From contig NZ_VOIW01000010.1 of assembly GCF_009659625.1 (NCBI RefSeq), positions 1-64,000 on the forward strand: DNA of 64,000 nucleotides, in the 5' to 3' direction. This DNA is from Pseudomonas haemolytica. Lineage in GTDB: Bacteria; Pseudomonadota; Gammaproteobacteria; Pseudomonadales; Pseudomonadaceae. The position numbers and the translations under genes are program-made. This document shows, in pieces, positions 9,505 through 17,981 of this stretch. The stretch's first letter is position 1; each line of letters starts with the position of its first letter. The notes under the pieces are model-generated. The model was given only the letters and a program-made list of their open reading frames with translations, did not search any database and was not told where the DNA came from.

Positions 9505-10911
9505 TTACTGTTTCCACGGCTTGAACCATCCAGCCAATCCCCCCAATACCAATGCACCCGTCAAGGTGCTCAAGCCCAGTTGCCAGCCATCATTGTGCAG
9601 CGGGTGCAAGATGACTGCTGCAAAGCCCAGTAGTACGGCACTCAGCCCCCATTGCAGCGGCCAGCCAAGTTGCCCAAGCAAGTGCTGGCGCTGCATCAGC
9701 AGCAGGTTGGTGACGACAACCCCGCCCAACGCCGCCAGTGCGATACCCGGCAAGCCAAAAAAGTACGGCAGCAGCACCAATAGTATGGCGTTGATCACAC
9801 TGCCCTGTAGTTCGCACCGCAAGGGCAGACGCGTGTCGCCGCTGGCATAGGCGTAGCGGGCGAGCATGGCGTTCCAGGCGCCGAACACCAATGGCGTCGC
9901 GAACCAGGCAAGCAGTGCCGGCAGTGGGCCGTCGGCGCTTTGGGCGGGCATCAGCAGGTGAATCAGCACAGGGCTGGCGCCAATCAGGCCGAGGGCGGCA
10001 GGCAGGCTGAGCAGGGTTGCTGCATCGAGGCCTCGGCGTAGCAGGGCCAGGCGCTGTTGGCCTTGTTCGCCGCTCATCATGCCCAGCAGCACTTGGTTGA
10101 GACTCATCAGGGCGATCAATGGCAGGTTGATCAGTTTGCGTGCAAGGTTGACCCAAGTGACGGCGCCTTCCCCCAGGTAACTGGCGATCAATCGCTCGAG
10201 CAACGCCAGACCCTGGCTGGCGACATTGCTGGCCAACAATGGCCCGATGCGGCCCAGCAGTTCGCGGCCCGCCAGCGCATCGCCAGTGACCTGCCACGGC
10301 CGCCAGCCGAAGGACCAGACCGGCGCCAGCAACGGCAGGCACATCAACACACTGCCGGCAAAAAAACTCATGGCCAGTTCGGCGCTGTCGCTTGCGCTGC
10401 CACGGATAAACAGATACAGCACGGGCGGCAGGTTGAACAGTAAAGAGCCCAGCCCGGGCAGGACAAAACGTCGGCGTGCCTGCAATGGAATACTGAACAA
10501 ACCATGCATTACCAGGCCCGGCGCACAGGCGGCCAGCCAGCGCAAGTTGGCGGCGGCTTCGGCATGGGCCGCAGCGTCCAGGCCGGGGCCGATCAGGCGC
10601 ACCCACAGCGGCGCGCCCAGAGCCAGCACGGCAAACAGGCCCAGGCCCACGCCCAGTAGGCGTGGAGACAAGCTGGCCAGCCAGGCTTGCTGGCGTTGTG
10701 GGTCGCGTTGTTGATAGAGGGGCAGTGCGGCCGCTGCGAGCAAGCCGGCGGCCAGGGTCATGCGCAACGCCTCTGGCAAAAACACCGCCACCAGAAATCC
10801 GTCGCTGCGGCTGCCTGCGCCCCAGGCCGCCACCAGCAGCCATTCGCGGGCAAAACCGGCCACCAGCCCGGCGAGGGTCGCCACGGTCAGCCAGAGGGTG
10901 CTGCCGAACAT
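9505..10911 (-). CDS. pslK: PslK-like MurJ/MviN-family flippase
   Basis: 468 aa polytopic membrane protein with about 13-14 hydrophobic segments and MurJ/MviN-type features near the N-terminus (GFAREWLLVAAWGAGSRSDGFLVAVFLPE). In the psl operon this type of protein is thought to flip lipid-linked polysaccharide intermediates across the inner membrane. It is the last gene of the operon; its ATG shares one base with the stop of the acyltransferase before it (TGATG). A housekeeping MurJ is less likely, given the operon position and the divergent sequence. Confidence 0.85.
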   Translation of the reverse strand: MFGSTLWLTVATLAGLVAGFAREWLLVAAWGAGSRSDGFLVAVFLPEALRMTLAAGLLAAAALPLYQQRDPQRQQAWLASLSPRLLGVGLGLFAVLALGAPLWVRLIGPGLDAAAHAEAAANLRWLAACAPGLVMHGLFSIPLQARRRFVLPGLGSLLFNLPPVLYLFIRGSASDSAELAMSFFAGSVLMCLPLLAPVWSFGWRPWQVTGDALAGRELLGRIGPLLASNVASQGLALLERLIASYLGEGAVTWVNLARKLINLPLIALMSLNQVLLGMMSGEQGQQRLALLRRGLDAATLLSLPAALGLIGASPVLIHLLMPAQSADGPLPALLAWFATPLVFGAWNAMLARYAYASGDTRLPLRCELQGSVINAILLVLLPYFFGLPGIALAALGGVVVTNLLLMQRQHLLGQLGWPLQWGLSAVLLGFAAVILHPLHNDGWQLGLSTLTGALVLGGLAGWFKPWKQ

Positions 10912-11732
10912 CAGTGGAACAGGGTGAACAGGCCCTTGCCACCCACCTTATAATTCAGATCATGGCAACGTTCGCCCATGATTTTGGCGCCGGAACCGCC
11001 AATGATTTTGTAGGGGGCTACGGCTTTGGCCACCACGGTATTGGCGCTGATCACCGAGCCATGACCCAGGTGCGTGCCGTAGCCGATCAACGCACGGCTG
11101 CCGATCCAAACGTAGTCGTCGATGTAGATCGGCCCGGAAACCGACCAGAACTCCGGCGCTTGCAAATCATGACTGCCAGCGATGATCAGAACGTGAGAGG
11201 CAATCGCCACGTGGTTGCCAATCACCAGCCCGGCGCGGGCGTCCACCTGGCAGTGCCAGCCGATTACCGTATCGTCACCAACCACTAAATTGTGCATGCC
11301 CAACACTTCGGTGTTACGCCACAAACTTGAGCCCTTGCCGATCTTCGCGCCACCCAGGCGCAGCCAGGCAATGCGTACATGGTGGCTGGGGATCTTGTTG
11401 ATCAGAATGTTGTAGGCCATGTCCCAGGCGTTGCGCCATCGGTCTTTGACGGTTGCCCAGTTTTTGCCGTAGCGCGGCAGTAGCTTGCACGGGATGTCCT
11501 GTTTCAGACGGTGGAACAGGCGGCGGGCCACCGGGTGCTCAATGGCGGCTTCCAGGTCGATGGAGCTTATCCAAAAACGCTTGTTATCTCCTTCGCCCTC
11601 TTCAAACACCACGTCATTGGCCAGGCACCAGTCCAGCGCCTCTTCCAGGTCTGGCAGGCTTACGCCTATTTCACCGGCCAGCGTTGGGAGGCGGTCGCGC
11701 AAGTCGGTGGAGTGAATTATCCGGTGCTTCAT
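10911..11732 (-). CDS. Left-handed beta-helix (hexapeptide) acyltransferase in the psl operon
   Basis: 273 aa. The C-terminal half carries hexapeptide repeats (VIGWHCQVDARAGLVIGNHV, IYIDDYVWIGSRALIGYG, LGHGSVISANTVVAKAV) and a DLQAP loop typical of WcaF/NodL-like O-acetyltransferases. The N-terminal 110 residues are a separate segment of unknown role. It probably adds acetyl or another acyl group to the polysaccharide or a precursor, in the cytoplasm. It overlaps pslJ by four bases (ATGA) and pslK by one base, so it is part of the operon. P. aeruginosa pslJ and pslK are, as I recall, adjacent, so this is an extra gene relative to that operon. Confidence 0.82.
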   Translation of the reverse strand: MKHRIIHSTDLRDRLPTLAGEIGVSLPDLEEALDWCLANDVVFEEGEGDNKRFWISSIDLEAAIEHPVARRLFHRLKQDIPCKLLPRYGKNWATVKDRWRNAWDMAYNILINKIPSHHVRIAWLRLGGAKIGKGSSLWRNTEVLGMHNLVVGDDTVIGWHCQVDARAGLVIGNHVAIASHVLIIAGSHDLQAPEFWSVSGPIYIDDYVWIGSRALIGYGTHLGHGSVISANTVVAKAVAPYKIIGGSGAKIMGERCHDLNYKVGGKGLFTLFH

Positions 11733-13132
11733 GGTTGGTTATCCTTTGGCGCAGTAACAGGAACAGTACCGGTAACGGTGGGGCGCAGACGCACCTGTTG
11801 CAGGCTCATGCCCATCAACAGCCAGAACAGCGCGATCAGTACAAAGGTGAAGCTGAAATAGTGGTCGAAAATCCCCGTCAACAGCGCTGCCATCACGCCG
11901 CAGATACACCCCAGCCACAGGGCGTTGTCGGCGGTGACCTTGCGCACCTGGCCCAGCGGCCGCACTTCCCGCCACCACAACACAGTGACGGTGATAAACA
12001 ACAGCATCCCTGGAACGCCGACCTTGTAGATGAAGTTCAGCCACAGGTTGGAGATGCCCAACAGGTTGGTGCCGGGCACGGGCGGGTCGATCTTGAAGCC
12101 GATCCCCAGAGGGAATTTAGACATGGCGTCGGGGAACCTGGCGTACTCGTCGAAGCGGATTTCGGTACTGGCATTGGTGGACGAGAAGATAGTCAGCAAG
12201 CGCTCCTGCAACGGCGGATAGAACATCACCAGTGCAACCCCAAACGCCACGCCGATACCGATGATGCGCCCGCTGTTAGGCACACGCTTGTAGGTCAGCC
12301 AGATCAGGACCAGCGCCAGGGCGACGATGGCGCCACGGGAGATGCTCAGCAGCAGGCCGGCGCAACCCAGCACCGCCACCGCCAGGCCCAGCGCCCGGCG
12401 CCAACCGCTGCGGGTCCAGCCATAGAACAGCGCCAGCGGGATAAACAGCACCAGCACGCCACCGGTCAGGTTGGGGTGCACCCAGGGCGAGGCCATGCGC
12501 GTGTAGTTGGCGGAGAAAATATCCTTCACAGCTTCGGGGTGGGCGTACTTGAGGTCGGTGAGCACCTCGATCATCGACATGGCGTTGCGTGTCTTCAGAA
12601 ACATGAAAATCGACAGCAACAGCATCGCCAGGTTGCCCAGCAGCAGGGCGACCACCACCTTGTCGCGGTCGGCGTCGGTGCGCAGCAGCAACGGCACGAT
12701 AAACAGCAACGACAGGTTCATCAGCCAGCGTACCCAGTTCACCGGCCCGTTGCCTTCAGCATGGATGATGACCATGCCCCAGATAAACGGAATAGTGCTG
12801 AACAGCATCAGCCACATCAGCGCGCGCTCGGTCGGACGCCAGAGGATCAAGCCGCGGGTCTTGCCGATAAACGACTGCCAGAACACCCCGACCCAGGTCA
12901 GCCCCAGCACCGCTTCACTGATGGTGGTGCGGATGCCCAGTTCCAAGGTGGTGTAGGGAATGCTGGTGGCCAACACGGCGAAAATCAGCAAGCCCCACAG
13001 GGGAAAGCGGATCAGCGTCAAGGCCACGCCCATGCCGGCCACCACCAGCAGAACCTTTATCGGCGACAGGGCCAACAGCAAGCTGCCGAAGACCAGGCCC
13101 AGGAGCAGACTAACGAGTTTTCCTGGCAGCAT
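11729..13132 (-). CDS. pslJ: PslJ-like membrane polymerase/ligase (Wzy/WaaL type)
   Basis: 467 aa with 10-12 membrane segments and the O-antigen ligase/polymerase (Wzy_C) pattern: a large periplasmic loop in the second half (residues about 290-360) preceded by ISRGAIVALALVLIWLTY. It probably polymerises repeat units at the periplasmic face. The start shares one base with the pslI stop (TGATG), and the stop overlaps the acyltransferase start. Sequence in this family is poorly conserved, so operon position carries much of the call. Confidence 0.85.
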   Translation of the reverse strand: MLPGKLVSLLLGLVFGSLLLALSPIKVLLVVAGMGVALTLIRFPLWGLLIFAVLATSIPYTTLELGIRTTISEAVLGLTWVGVFWQSFIGKTRGLILWRPTERALMWLMLFSTIPFIWGMVIIHAEGNGPVNWVRWLMNLSLLFIVPLLLRTDADRDKVVVALLLGNLAMLLLSIFMFLKTRNAMSMIEVLTDLKYAHPEAVKDIFSANYTRMASPWVHPNLTGGVLVLFIPLALFYGWTRSGWRRALGLAVAVLGCAGLLLSISRGAIVALALVLIWLTYKRVPNSGRIIGIGVAFGVALVMFYPPLQERLLTIFSSTNASTEIRFDEYARFPDAMSKFPLGIGFKIDPPVPGTNLLGISNLWLNFIYKVGVPGMLLFITVTVLWWREVRPLGQVRKVTADNALWLGCICGVMAALLTGIFDHYFSFTFVLIALFWLLMGMSLQQVRLRPTVTGTVPVTAPKDNQP

Positions 13133-14235
13133 CAGCGGTCCAATTCCTTGAGCAAAGTGTCCAGACGCGAGCGATAGGCGGGTTCGGCAAATTGTCGGGC
13201 CCAGGCGCGCTGCGTTTCGGCGTCTGCCGTGTTGCCTGCGGTTGCCAGTTGCTGCATGACGTTCTGCAATTGCCCGGCATCGTGTGGGTCGAAGCGCGGG
13301 GCGCCGGGCGGCGCGACTTCATCCAGGGCGGAACCGCGTGCCGCCGCCACCGGCGTGCCGACACTCAAGGCTTCCACCACCGGCAGGCCAAAGCCCTCGG
13401 CATAAGAGGGCTGCCATAGACAAGCGGCATGACGGTAAAGGGCTTGCAGTTGGCCGTCCGATAAACCGCTGCACCAATGCAGGCCCGGCAGTTCGCCAAG
13501 GGCTAGCGGTACATCGCTGGCGTGGCCCACCAGAACCAGGTCTGGTACGTCAAGGTTCACCGCGCGGCAGGCCTGCCATTGGCGCAGGAAAAACGCCATG
13601 TTCTTGCGCGGCTCCCGCGTGCCCACTACCAACCAGTAACGCGCCGGCAGGCTTGCTGGCAGAGGCTCTGGCGCTGCATTCAATTCGGGTACCAGGTTGC
13701 TCAACACCCGGAACTTCGCCCGGGCCCAAGGGAACACGCGGGCGGCTTCGTTGCAGGAAAACTGCGAAGGGCACCACACCCGATCCGCCTGCCACACCGA
13801 CCAGGCAATCGAGGCGCCGTCGATCAAGCGATAGGCCAGGGCCTTGAGCCTGGAGCGATGGAAGTTACGGTGAGTCAGCTGAAACAGGTCGTGCAGCACC
13901 AGGACATAGCGGGTGCCGGCGGGCTTGCGGCACAGCGGCAAGCCCATATTGGCCGTGGCGATGTACAGGTCGACCTGCTGCTCGTGCAAGGCTTTGGGCA
14001 AAAACCTGCGCTCGAACCGCATTCGGACTTGCGGCCGTTGCAGACCATCCAGCGGGCTGGCCCAGGCTGGGCAAATAGCGCTCTGGCGTTGCGGGTGGTC
14101 CAGGGGGGCTTCGCTGAACAACAGCACCTCGGTGTTGCCCCGTGCGCGCAGGGCCTGCTCCAGGGCCAGGACCTGGCGGGCGATGCCCGACGACGGCGCA
14201 ACCGTAGCGGGGCGATAGTCCAGGGCTACGCGCAT
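13132..14235 (-). CDS. pslI: PslI-like glycosyltransferase, family 4 type
   Basis: 367 aa GT-B fold transferase. A Rossmann-like N-terminal half opens with MRVALDYRPATVAPSSGIAR. The C-terminal nucleotide-sugar site contains LVVGTREPRKNM and the EX7E-like HAACLWQPSYAEGFGLPVVE. It should add one sugar to the lipid-linked repeat unit on the cytoplasmic side. It overlaps pslH by ten bases. The sugar it transfers cannot be read from sequence. Confidence 0.86.
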   Translation of the reverse strand: MRVALDYRPATVAPSSGIARQVLALEQALRARGNTEVLLFSEAPLDHPQRQSAICPAWASPLDGLQRPQVRMRFERRFLPKALHEQQVDLYIATANMGLPLCRKPAGTRYVLVLHDLFQLTHRNFHRSRLKALAYRLIDGASIAWSVWQADRVWCPSQFSCNEAARVFPWARAKFRVLSNLVPELNAAPEPLPASLPARYWLVVGTREPRKNMAFFLRQWQACRAVNLDVPDLVLVGHASDVPLALGELPGLHWCSGLSDGQLQALYRHAACLWQPSYAEGFGLPVVEALSVGTPVAAARGSALDEVAPPGAPRFDPHDAGQLQNVMQQLATAGNTADAETQRAWARQFAEPAYRSRLDTLLKELDR

Positions 14236-15440
14236 GGCTGAGGCTCCTTAGCGGTGAGCAGGGTGCGGTAGATGTGCTCCAGTTCGTTACCGGCCACCGC
14301 CCAGTCGTGATATTGACGTGCATAGTCGCGCGCCGCATCGGCCAGTTGCCGGGCCAGCGACGGTTCATCCAGCAAGCGCACGATGGCGTCGGCCAGGGCC
14401 TCGGTGCTTTCGCCCGCCAGGTAATGCGCCTGTGGCTGTACTGCCAACCCGGAGACGCCCTGCGCGGTGCTGACCAGCGGCAAGCCGGCGGCCATCGCCT
14501 CCAACACCTTGAGCTTGGAGCCGCCGCCATGGCGCAATGCGGCGACAAATCCGGCGCAGCGGCGTTGCAAGGCGCACAGGTCGGGAACAAATCCCAGCCA
14601 CTCGATACGTTCATCCGGCCAACGGGTGCGCCAGTGTTCGGGCAAGCCGTAACCGGCTACCGCCAGGCGCGCATTCGGGCACTGCAGCCAGACCCTGGGG
14701 AAAATCTCCTCGGCCAGCCACTGCACAGCGTCCAGGTTCGGTGCGTATTCGTAGTTGCCGACAAACAACAGACGCTGGCTTTGCGCATCGGCACTCACCT
14801 CGGCGAAGGCGCGGCTGTCGACCCCATTGACCACCACGCTCACCGGTGTCGAGGACAACGGCCGCATGGCCTGGGCGTCCGCCTCGGTCACCGCGATCAC
14901 ATGGGCTGCGCCATCGAACGCCTTGCGTTCCCATTGCCGGCAGCGCCATTGGTCGTACTGCACAAACGGCCCGGCCCACTTCGGGAAGCGGTCGTAAGTG
15001 GCGCCGCCGAGGCTCGACTCCAGGTTGTGTTCGGTCAGTACAAATTCACGCTGGCGCTGCTGCAAAGTACGCAGAAACGGCTGCAGACTGTAGCTGTGTT
15101 CCACCTGAATCACGTCCCAGTGTTCGTTCAGCAGTTGGGTAAAACGGGTCTGCAACGGTGCGGACAGACCGTTGACTGTGGTCAACAGCGGCCACGGTGC
15201 GAACACGCCACCGAGCAGGGTCAGCGGGTGTTTCAGCGGGCGGCGCGGCACCACGATCAAGCGTTCGAGCAACGGCTCAAGCGCTGCATGCACCGCGTCA
15301 TCGGCCAGCGTCTTCGATTGCACCAGCAGCGTGATGCGATGCCCGCGCTCACTCAAGGTGCGCAGCAAATGGTACTGCCGGGTCTTGCCGCCGCTGGTGG
15401 TCGGCCACGGCAGGTAGGGCACAATCCAGAGGATTCTCAT
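14226..15440 (-). CDS. pslH: PslH-like glycosyltransferase, family 4 type
   Basis: 404 aa GT-B transferase beginning MRILWIVPYLPWPTTSGGKT, with the C-terminal site GGGSKLKVLEAMAAGLPLVS followed by TAQGVSGL. These are the usual contacts for a nucleotide-sugar donor. It belongs to the cytoplasmic assembly set of the psl operon. It begins 22 bases after pslG, one of the few non-overlapping junctions, and overlaps pslI by ten bases. Confidence 0.86.
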   Translation of the reverse strand: MRILWIVPYLPWPTTSGGKTRQYHLLRTLSERGHRITLLVQSKTLADDAVHAALEPLLERLIVVPRRPLKHPLTLLGGVFAPWPLLTTVNGLSAPLQTRFTQLLNEHWDVIQVEHSYSLQPFLRTLQQRQREFVLTEHNLESSLGGATYDRFPKWAGPFVQYDQWRCRQWERKAFDGAAHVIAVTEADAQAMRPLSSTPVSVVVNGVDSRAFAEVSADAQSQRLLFVGNYEYAPNLDAVQWLAEEIFPRVWLQCPNARLAVAGYGLPEHWRTRWPDERIEWLGFVPDLCALQRRCAGFVAALRHGGGSKLKVLEAMAAGLPLVSTAQGVSGLAVQPQAHYLAGESTEALADAIVRLLDEPSLARQLADAARDYARQYHDWAVAGNELEHIYRTLLTAKEPQPCA

Positions 15441-15462
15441 GTGTCGCTCTCCATGCCCGGCA

Positions 15463-16803
15463 CTACCACACCAGTATCTGCAAGCTCGGCTTCACCACTG
15501 GGCGAATGCCGTTGTCGTCACTCAGGGTCTGGCTGGTCCCGGTCAGCGGGTCCAGCAGTTCTGCACGTTTAACCCCTGGCAGGCTGATGCTGCTGCCTTC
15601 GGCGCTCCAATACATCAACAGGTGCTTTCCGTCTGGGCGGGTCCAGGCCACGCTGTAGAAGGTGTCCGGTATATCTTTGAGCTGCGGCGTCGCGCCTGGT
15701 TGAAGCGTGGGGCCGGTGATCTCGAGGAAGCGGGCGAGGGCGGTGTACACCGGCTTCGGTTCGCCGTCGAGGTTCAGCAGGCCGTAATGCTGGTCCCGCG
15801 CCGAGGCGCGTTGGTCGAGGTCGGACAGGGCGAACAGGAAAATCTTCTGGTAGTCCTGGGACGCCATCAAGGCCAGGCGGCGCAAGGTGTAATCGGCCTG
15901 CCCATCGATACCGATCAGGTCCTGCATCTCCTTGGGGCCGGCATAGCTGGACCAGCCCCATTCAGTGGCCCATACCTGCTTGATCCCGGCGCCGTGCAGC
16001 ATTGCATTGAGTTGATCGCCGCGCAGCAGCACTTCGTTCTTGCCCGGCTCATCGGTTTCCGGGGTCATCGAATAGGGGTGATAGGCCGCGACCATGCCCA
16101 GGTTTTGCACGCCCAGCGCGCCGAGTGCTTCAAACATCAGGGTTTTGCCACGGGGCGGCATTTGGCTGTAGTACGCCATGCCGCCCATGACCTGCAGTTT
16201 GCCGGGCGCGGCACTATTCAAGGCTTGGTGACTGGCCAATAACAATTGGCCGTACTCCTTGGCGTTGACGTTGGGGCGCCAGTTGTTCGGCAGGTTCTGT
16301 TCGTTCCACACCTGCCAGGCATCAATATTGGGGTAGCGTTTGGCCAGGAGCGCCAGGCGCATGGCATAGACTTCGACGTCCCGTGGTCGATACTGATCCT
16401 GGAACGGCGCGCCCTTGGGGGCGGTGGTGATAAAGGGCGCCGAGCCCACCAGGTAAAACACCGAACGGATTTTTTCGGCAGTCAGGGTGCGGTCCAGTTC
16501 ATCGAACGTGCTGAGCTGATAACCGTCCTCCTTGGGCTCCAGGCGATCCCAGTGCAAGTCGACCCGCACCCATTCCAATCCAAGCTTCTGATATTGGTTG
16601 ATCTGCTTGCGGTACTGCTCGGGTTTGAACCACAGAAAGTGCGCGTTCACGCCCAGAAAGTCTTTCCAGACTACGGTGCGCTCCGGCGCCAGGTTCACCG
16701 GTTGCGCATCGGCTTTTGCACTCAACAGCAGGGCGCCACCGATGGCGATTGACAGCACCAGCGGCAGATAGCGCCACATGGGGCGAACGGATGAAAGGTT
16801 CAT
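15463..16803 (-). CDS. pslG: PslG-like glycoside hydrolase
   Basis: 446 aa. A hydrophobic N-terminal segment (residues 11-32) leads into a (beta/alpha)8 hydrolase domain of the GH39-like type, then a beta-sandwich. The acid/base Glu168 (WQVWNEQN) and nucleophile Glu281 (WATEWGW) are both present, so the enzyme should be active. In P. aeruginosa PslG cleaves Psl and acts during its biosynthesis in the periplasm. The start overlaps the pslF stop by four bases (ATGA). Confidence 0.92.
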   Translation of the reverse strand: MNLSSVRPMWRYLPLVLSIAIGGALLLSAKADAQPVNLAPERTVVWKDFLGVNAHFLWFKPEQYRKQINQYQKLGLEWVRVDLHWDRLEPKEDGYQLSTFDELDRTLTAEKIRSVFYLVGSAPFITTAPKGAPFQDQYRPRDVEVYAMRLALLAKRYPNIDAWQVWNEQNLPNNWRPNVNAKEYGQLLLASHQALNSAAPGKLQVMGGMAYYSQMPPRGKTLMFEALGALGVQNLGMVAAYHPYSMTPETDEPGKNEVLLRGDQLNAMLHGAGIKQVWATEWGWSSYAGPKEMQDLIGIDGQADYTLRRLALMASQDYQKIFLFALSDLDQRASARDQHYGLLNLDGEPKPVYTALARFLEITGPTLQPGATPQLKDIPDTFYSVAWTRPDGKHLLMYWSAEGSSISLPGVKRAELLDPLTGTSQTLSDDNGIRPVVKPSLQILVW

Positions 16804-17981
16804 CGCAACGGCTCCTCACAAGCATCCCGAAATAGTTCGGCAAAACGTTGGGCCGTGTTGGCCCACTGGCGCTGGCGGCCGATTTCCCCCGCTTGAGCGG
16901 CCCATTGCTGGGCCTGTTGCGGGTCGAGAATCAAGCGGTTCAAGGCGTTGCTCAAGGAATCTATGTCGCCCTGCTGATAGGTGATGCCATTGCCGCCGGC
17001 CACCTCTTCGGCAAAGGCACGGGCGTTGGAGGTGATCACCCCGCGCCCGCAGGCATTAGCCCACGACAGCGCGCCACTGGTGCCACGCATCTGCCCTAGA
17101 AAGCCGAGTTTTTTCGATTCACGGTAGGGCAGTACCATCACGTGGTGCGCCTGGATCGTAGGGGATATCTGGGTCGATGGCAGGTCGAGTTGCCAGTCCA
17201 CCACATCCTCCAGGTGCAGCGCGCTGATCTGTTGGCGCAGGCCATCGAGGTAGTTACCCGCCGGGTCAAAGGTCATTTCCGGGGCGGTGCCACCGGCCAG
17301 GGTCAGGCGTACCTGGCCGCGGCATTGAGGGTGGGCGGCCAGTGACTGGGCCAGGGCCTGGAGCAGGTCCTCAATGCCCTTGCCGCGATAGATAAAGCCG
17401 AAATACAGCAGACGTAACGGCGCAAGCGGCGGCAACGCCTGGGGCGCGATGGGCAGGTTGCCGTGGGCAATAACGGCCAGTTGTTCCGGGCGCAGGCCCA
17501 TGCGTTGGCGCAGGCAGTCGCCGCCCAGGCGGGTGAGGGTGATCAGGCGACGCATGCCTTTGGCCAGGCGCCGTTCTTCGTGCAAGGTCAGCGGGTCGGC
17601 CAGCAGCGCCGCCGCCTGGGGCAGCGGGTGGGGCAGGTGTTCGAGCAGGGTCAAGGGGAAAAACAGCTTGGCCCGACGCCAGATCAGGCGCTCTGGGTCA
17701 TGAACCGTGGCGGTCAGGGGCAGGTGCGGTTGCGCCCGGCGCAGGTAGTTCAGCGCCTGGAACTCGCCGAAACGCCCACCGCCCAATTCGCCATGGACCA
17801 GGTCCACATCGCTCCAGTCAAAGGCCTGCAGGCGCCGCAACTGTTCAGGCAGGTCCTGGCAGCCCTCAAGAGGGGTCACCACCTCAAGGCCCAGTTCGAT
17901 CAACGCAGTGCGCAGGTGCGCGGCGTAATCAGCGATCCCGGTTTGCTCCGGTGGCAGGGGGGCCAGCAGCGCGATACGCAT
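16800..17981 (-). CDS. pslF: PslF-like glycosyltransferase, family 4 type
   Basis: 393 aa GT-B transferase beginning MRIALLAPLPPEQTGIADYA, a start typical of this subgroup. RLLYFGFIYRGKGIEDLLQA marks the junction into the donor-binding domain, and HHVMVLPYRESKKLGFLGQMRG lies where the EX7E region falls. It is part of repeat-unit assembly. The start shares one base with the pslE stop (TGATG). Confidence 0.86.
   Translation of the reverse strand: MRIALLAPLPPEQTGIADYAAHLRTALIELGLEVVTPLEGCQDLPEQLRRLQAFDWSDVDLVHGELGGGRFGEFQALNYLRRAQPHLPLTATVHDPERLIWRRAKLFFPLTLLEHLPHPLPQAAALLADPLTLHEERRLAKGMRRLITLTRLGGDCLRQRMGLRPEQLAVIAHGNLPIAPQALPPLAPLRLLYFGFIYRGKGIEDLLQALAQSLAAHPQCRGQVRLTLAGGTAPEMTFDPAGNYLDGLRQQISALHLEDVVDWQLDLPSTQISPTIQAHHVMVLPYRESKKLGFLGQMRGTSGALSWANACGRGVITSNARAFAEEVAGGNGITYQQGDIDSLSNALNRLILDPQQAQQWAAQAGEIGRQRQWANTAQRFAELFRDACEEPLR

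Noticed and set aside
11453..13177. Long plus-strand frame (574 codons) opposite pslJ
   Set aside because: It is Gln/His-rich and low in complexity, the typical shadow of a GC-rich membrane-protein gene on the other strand. pslJ has clear membrane segments and operon overlaps.
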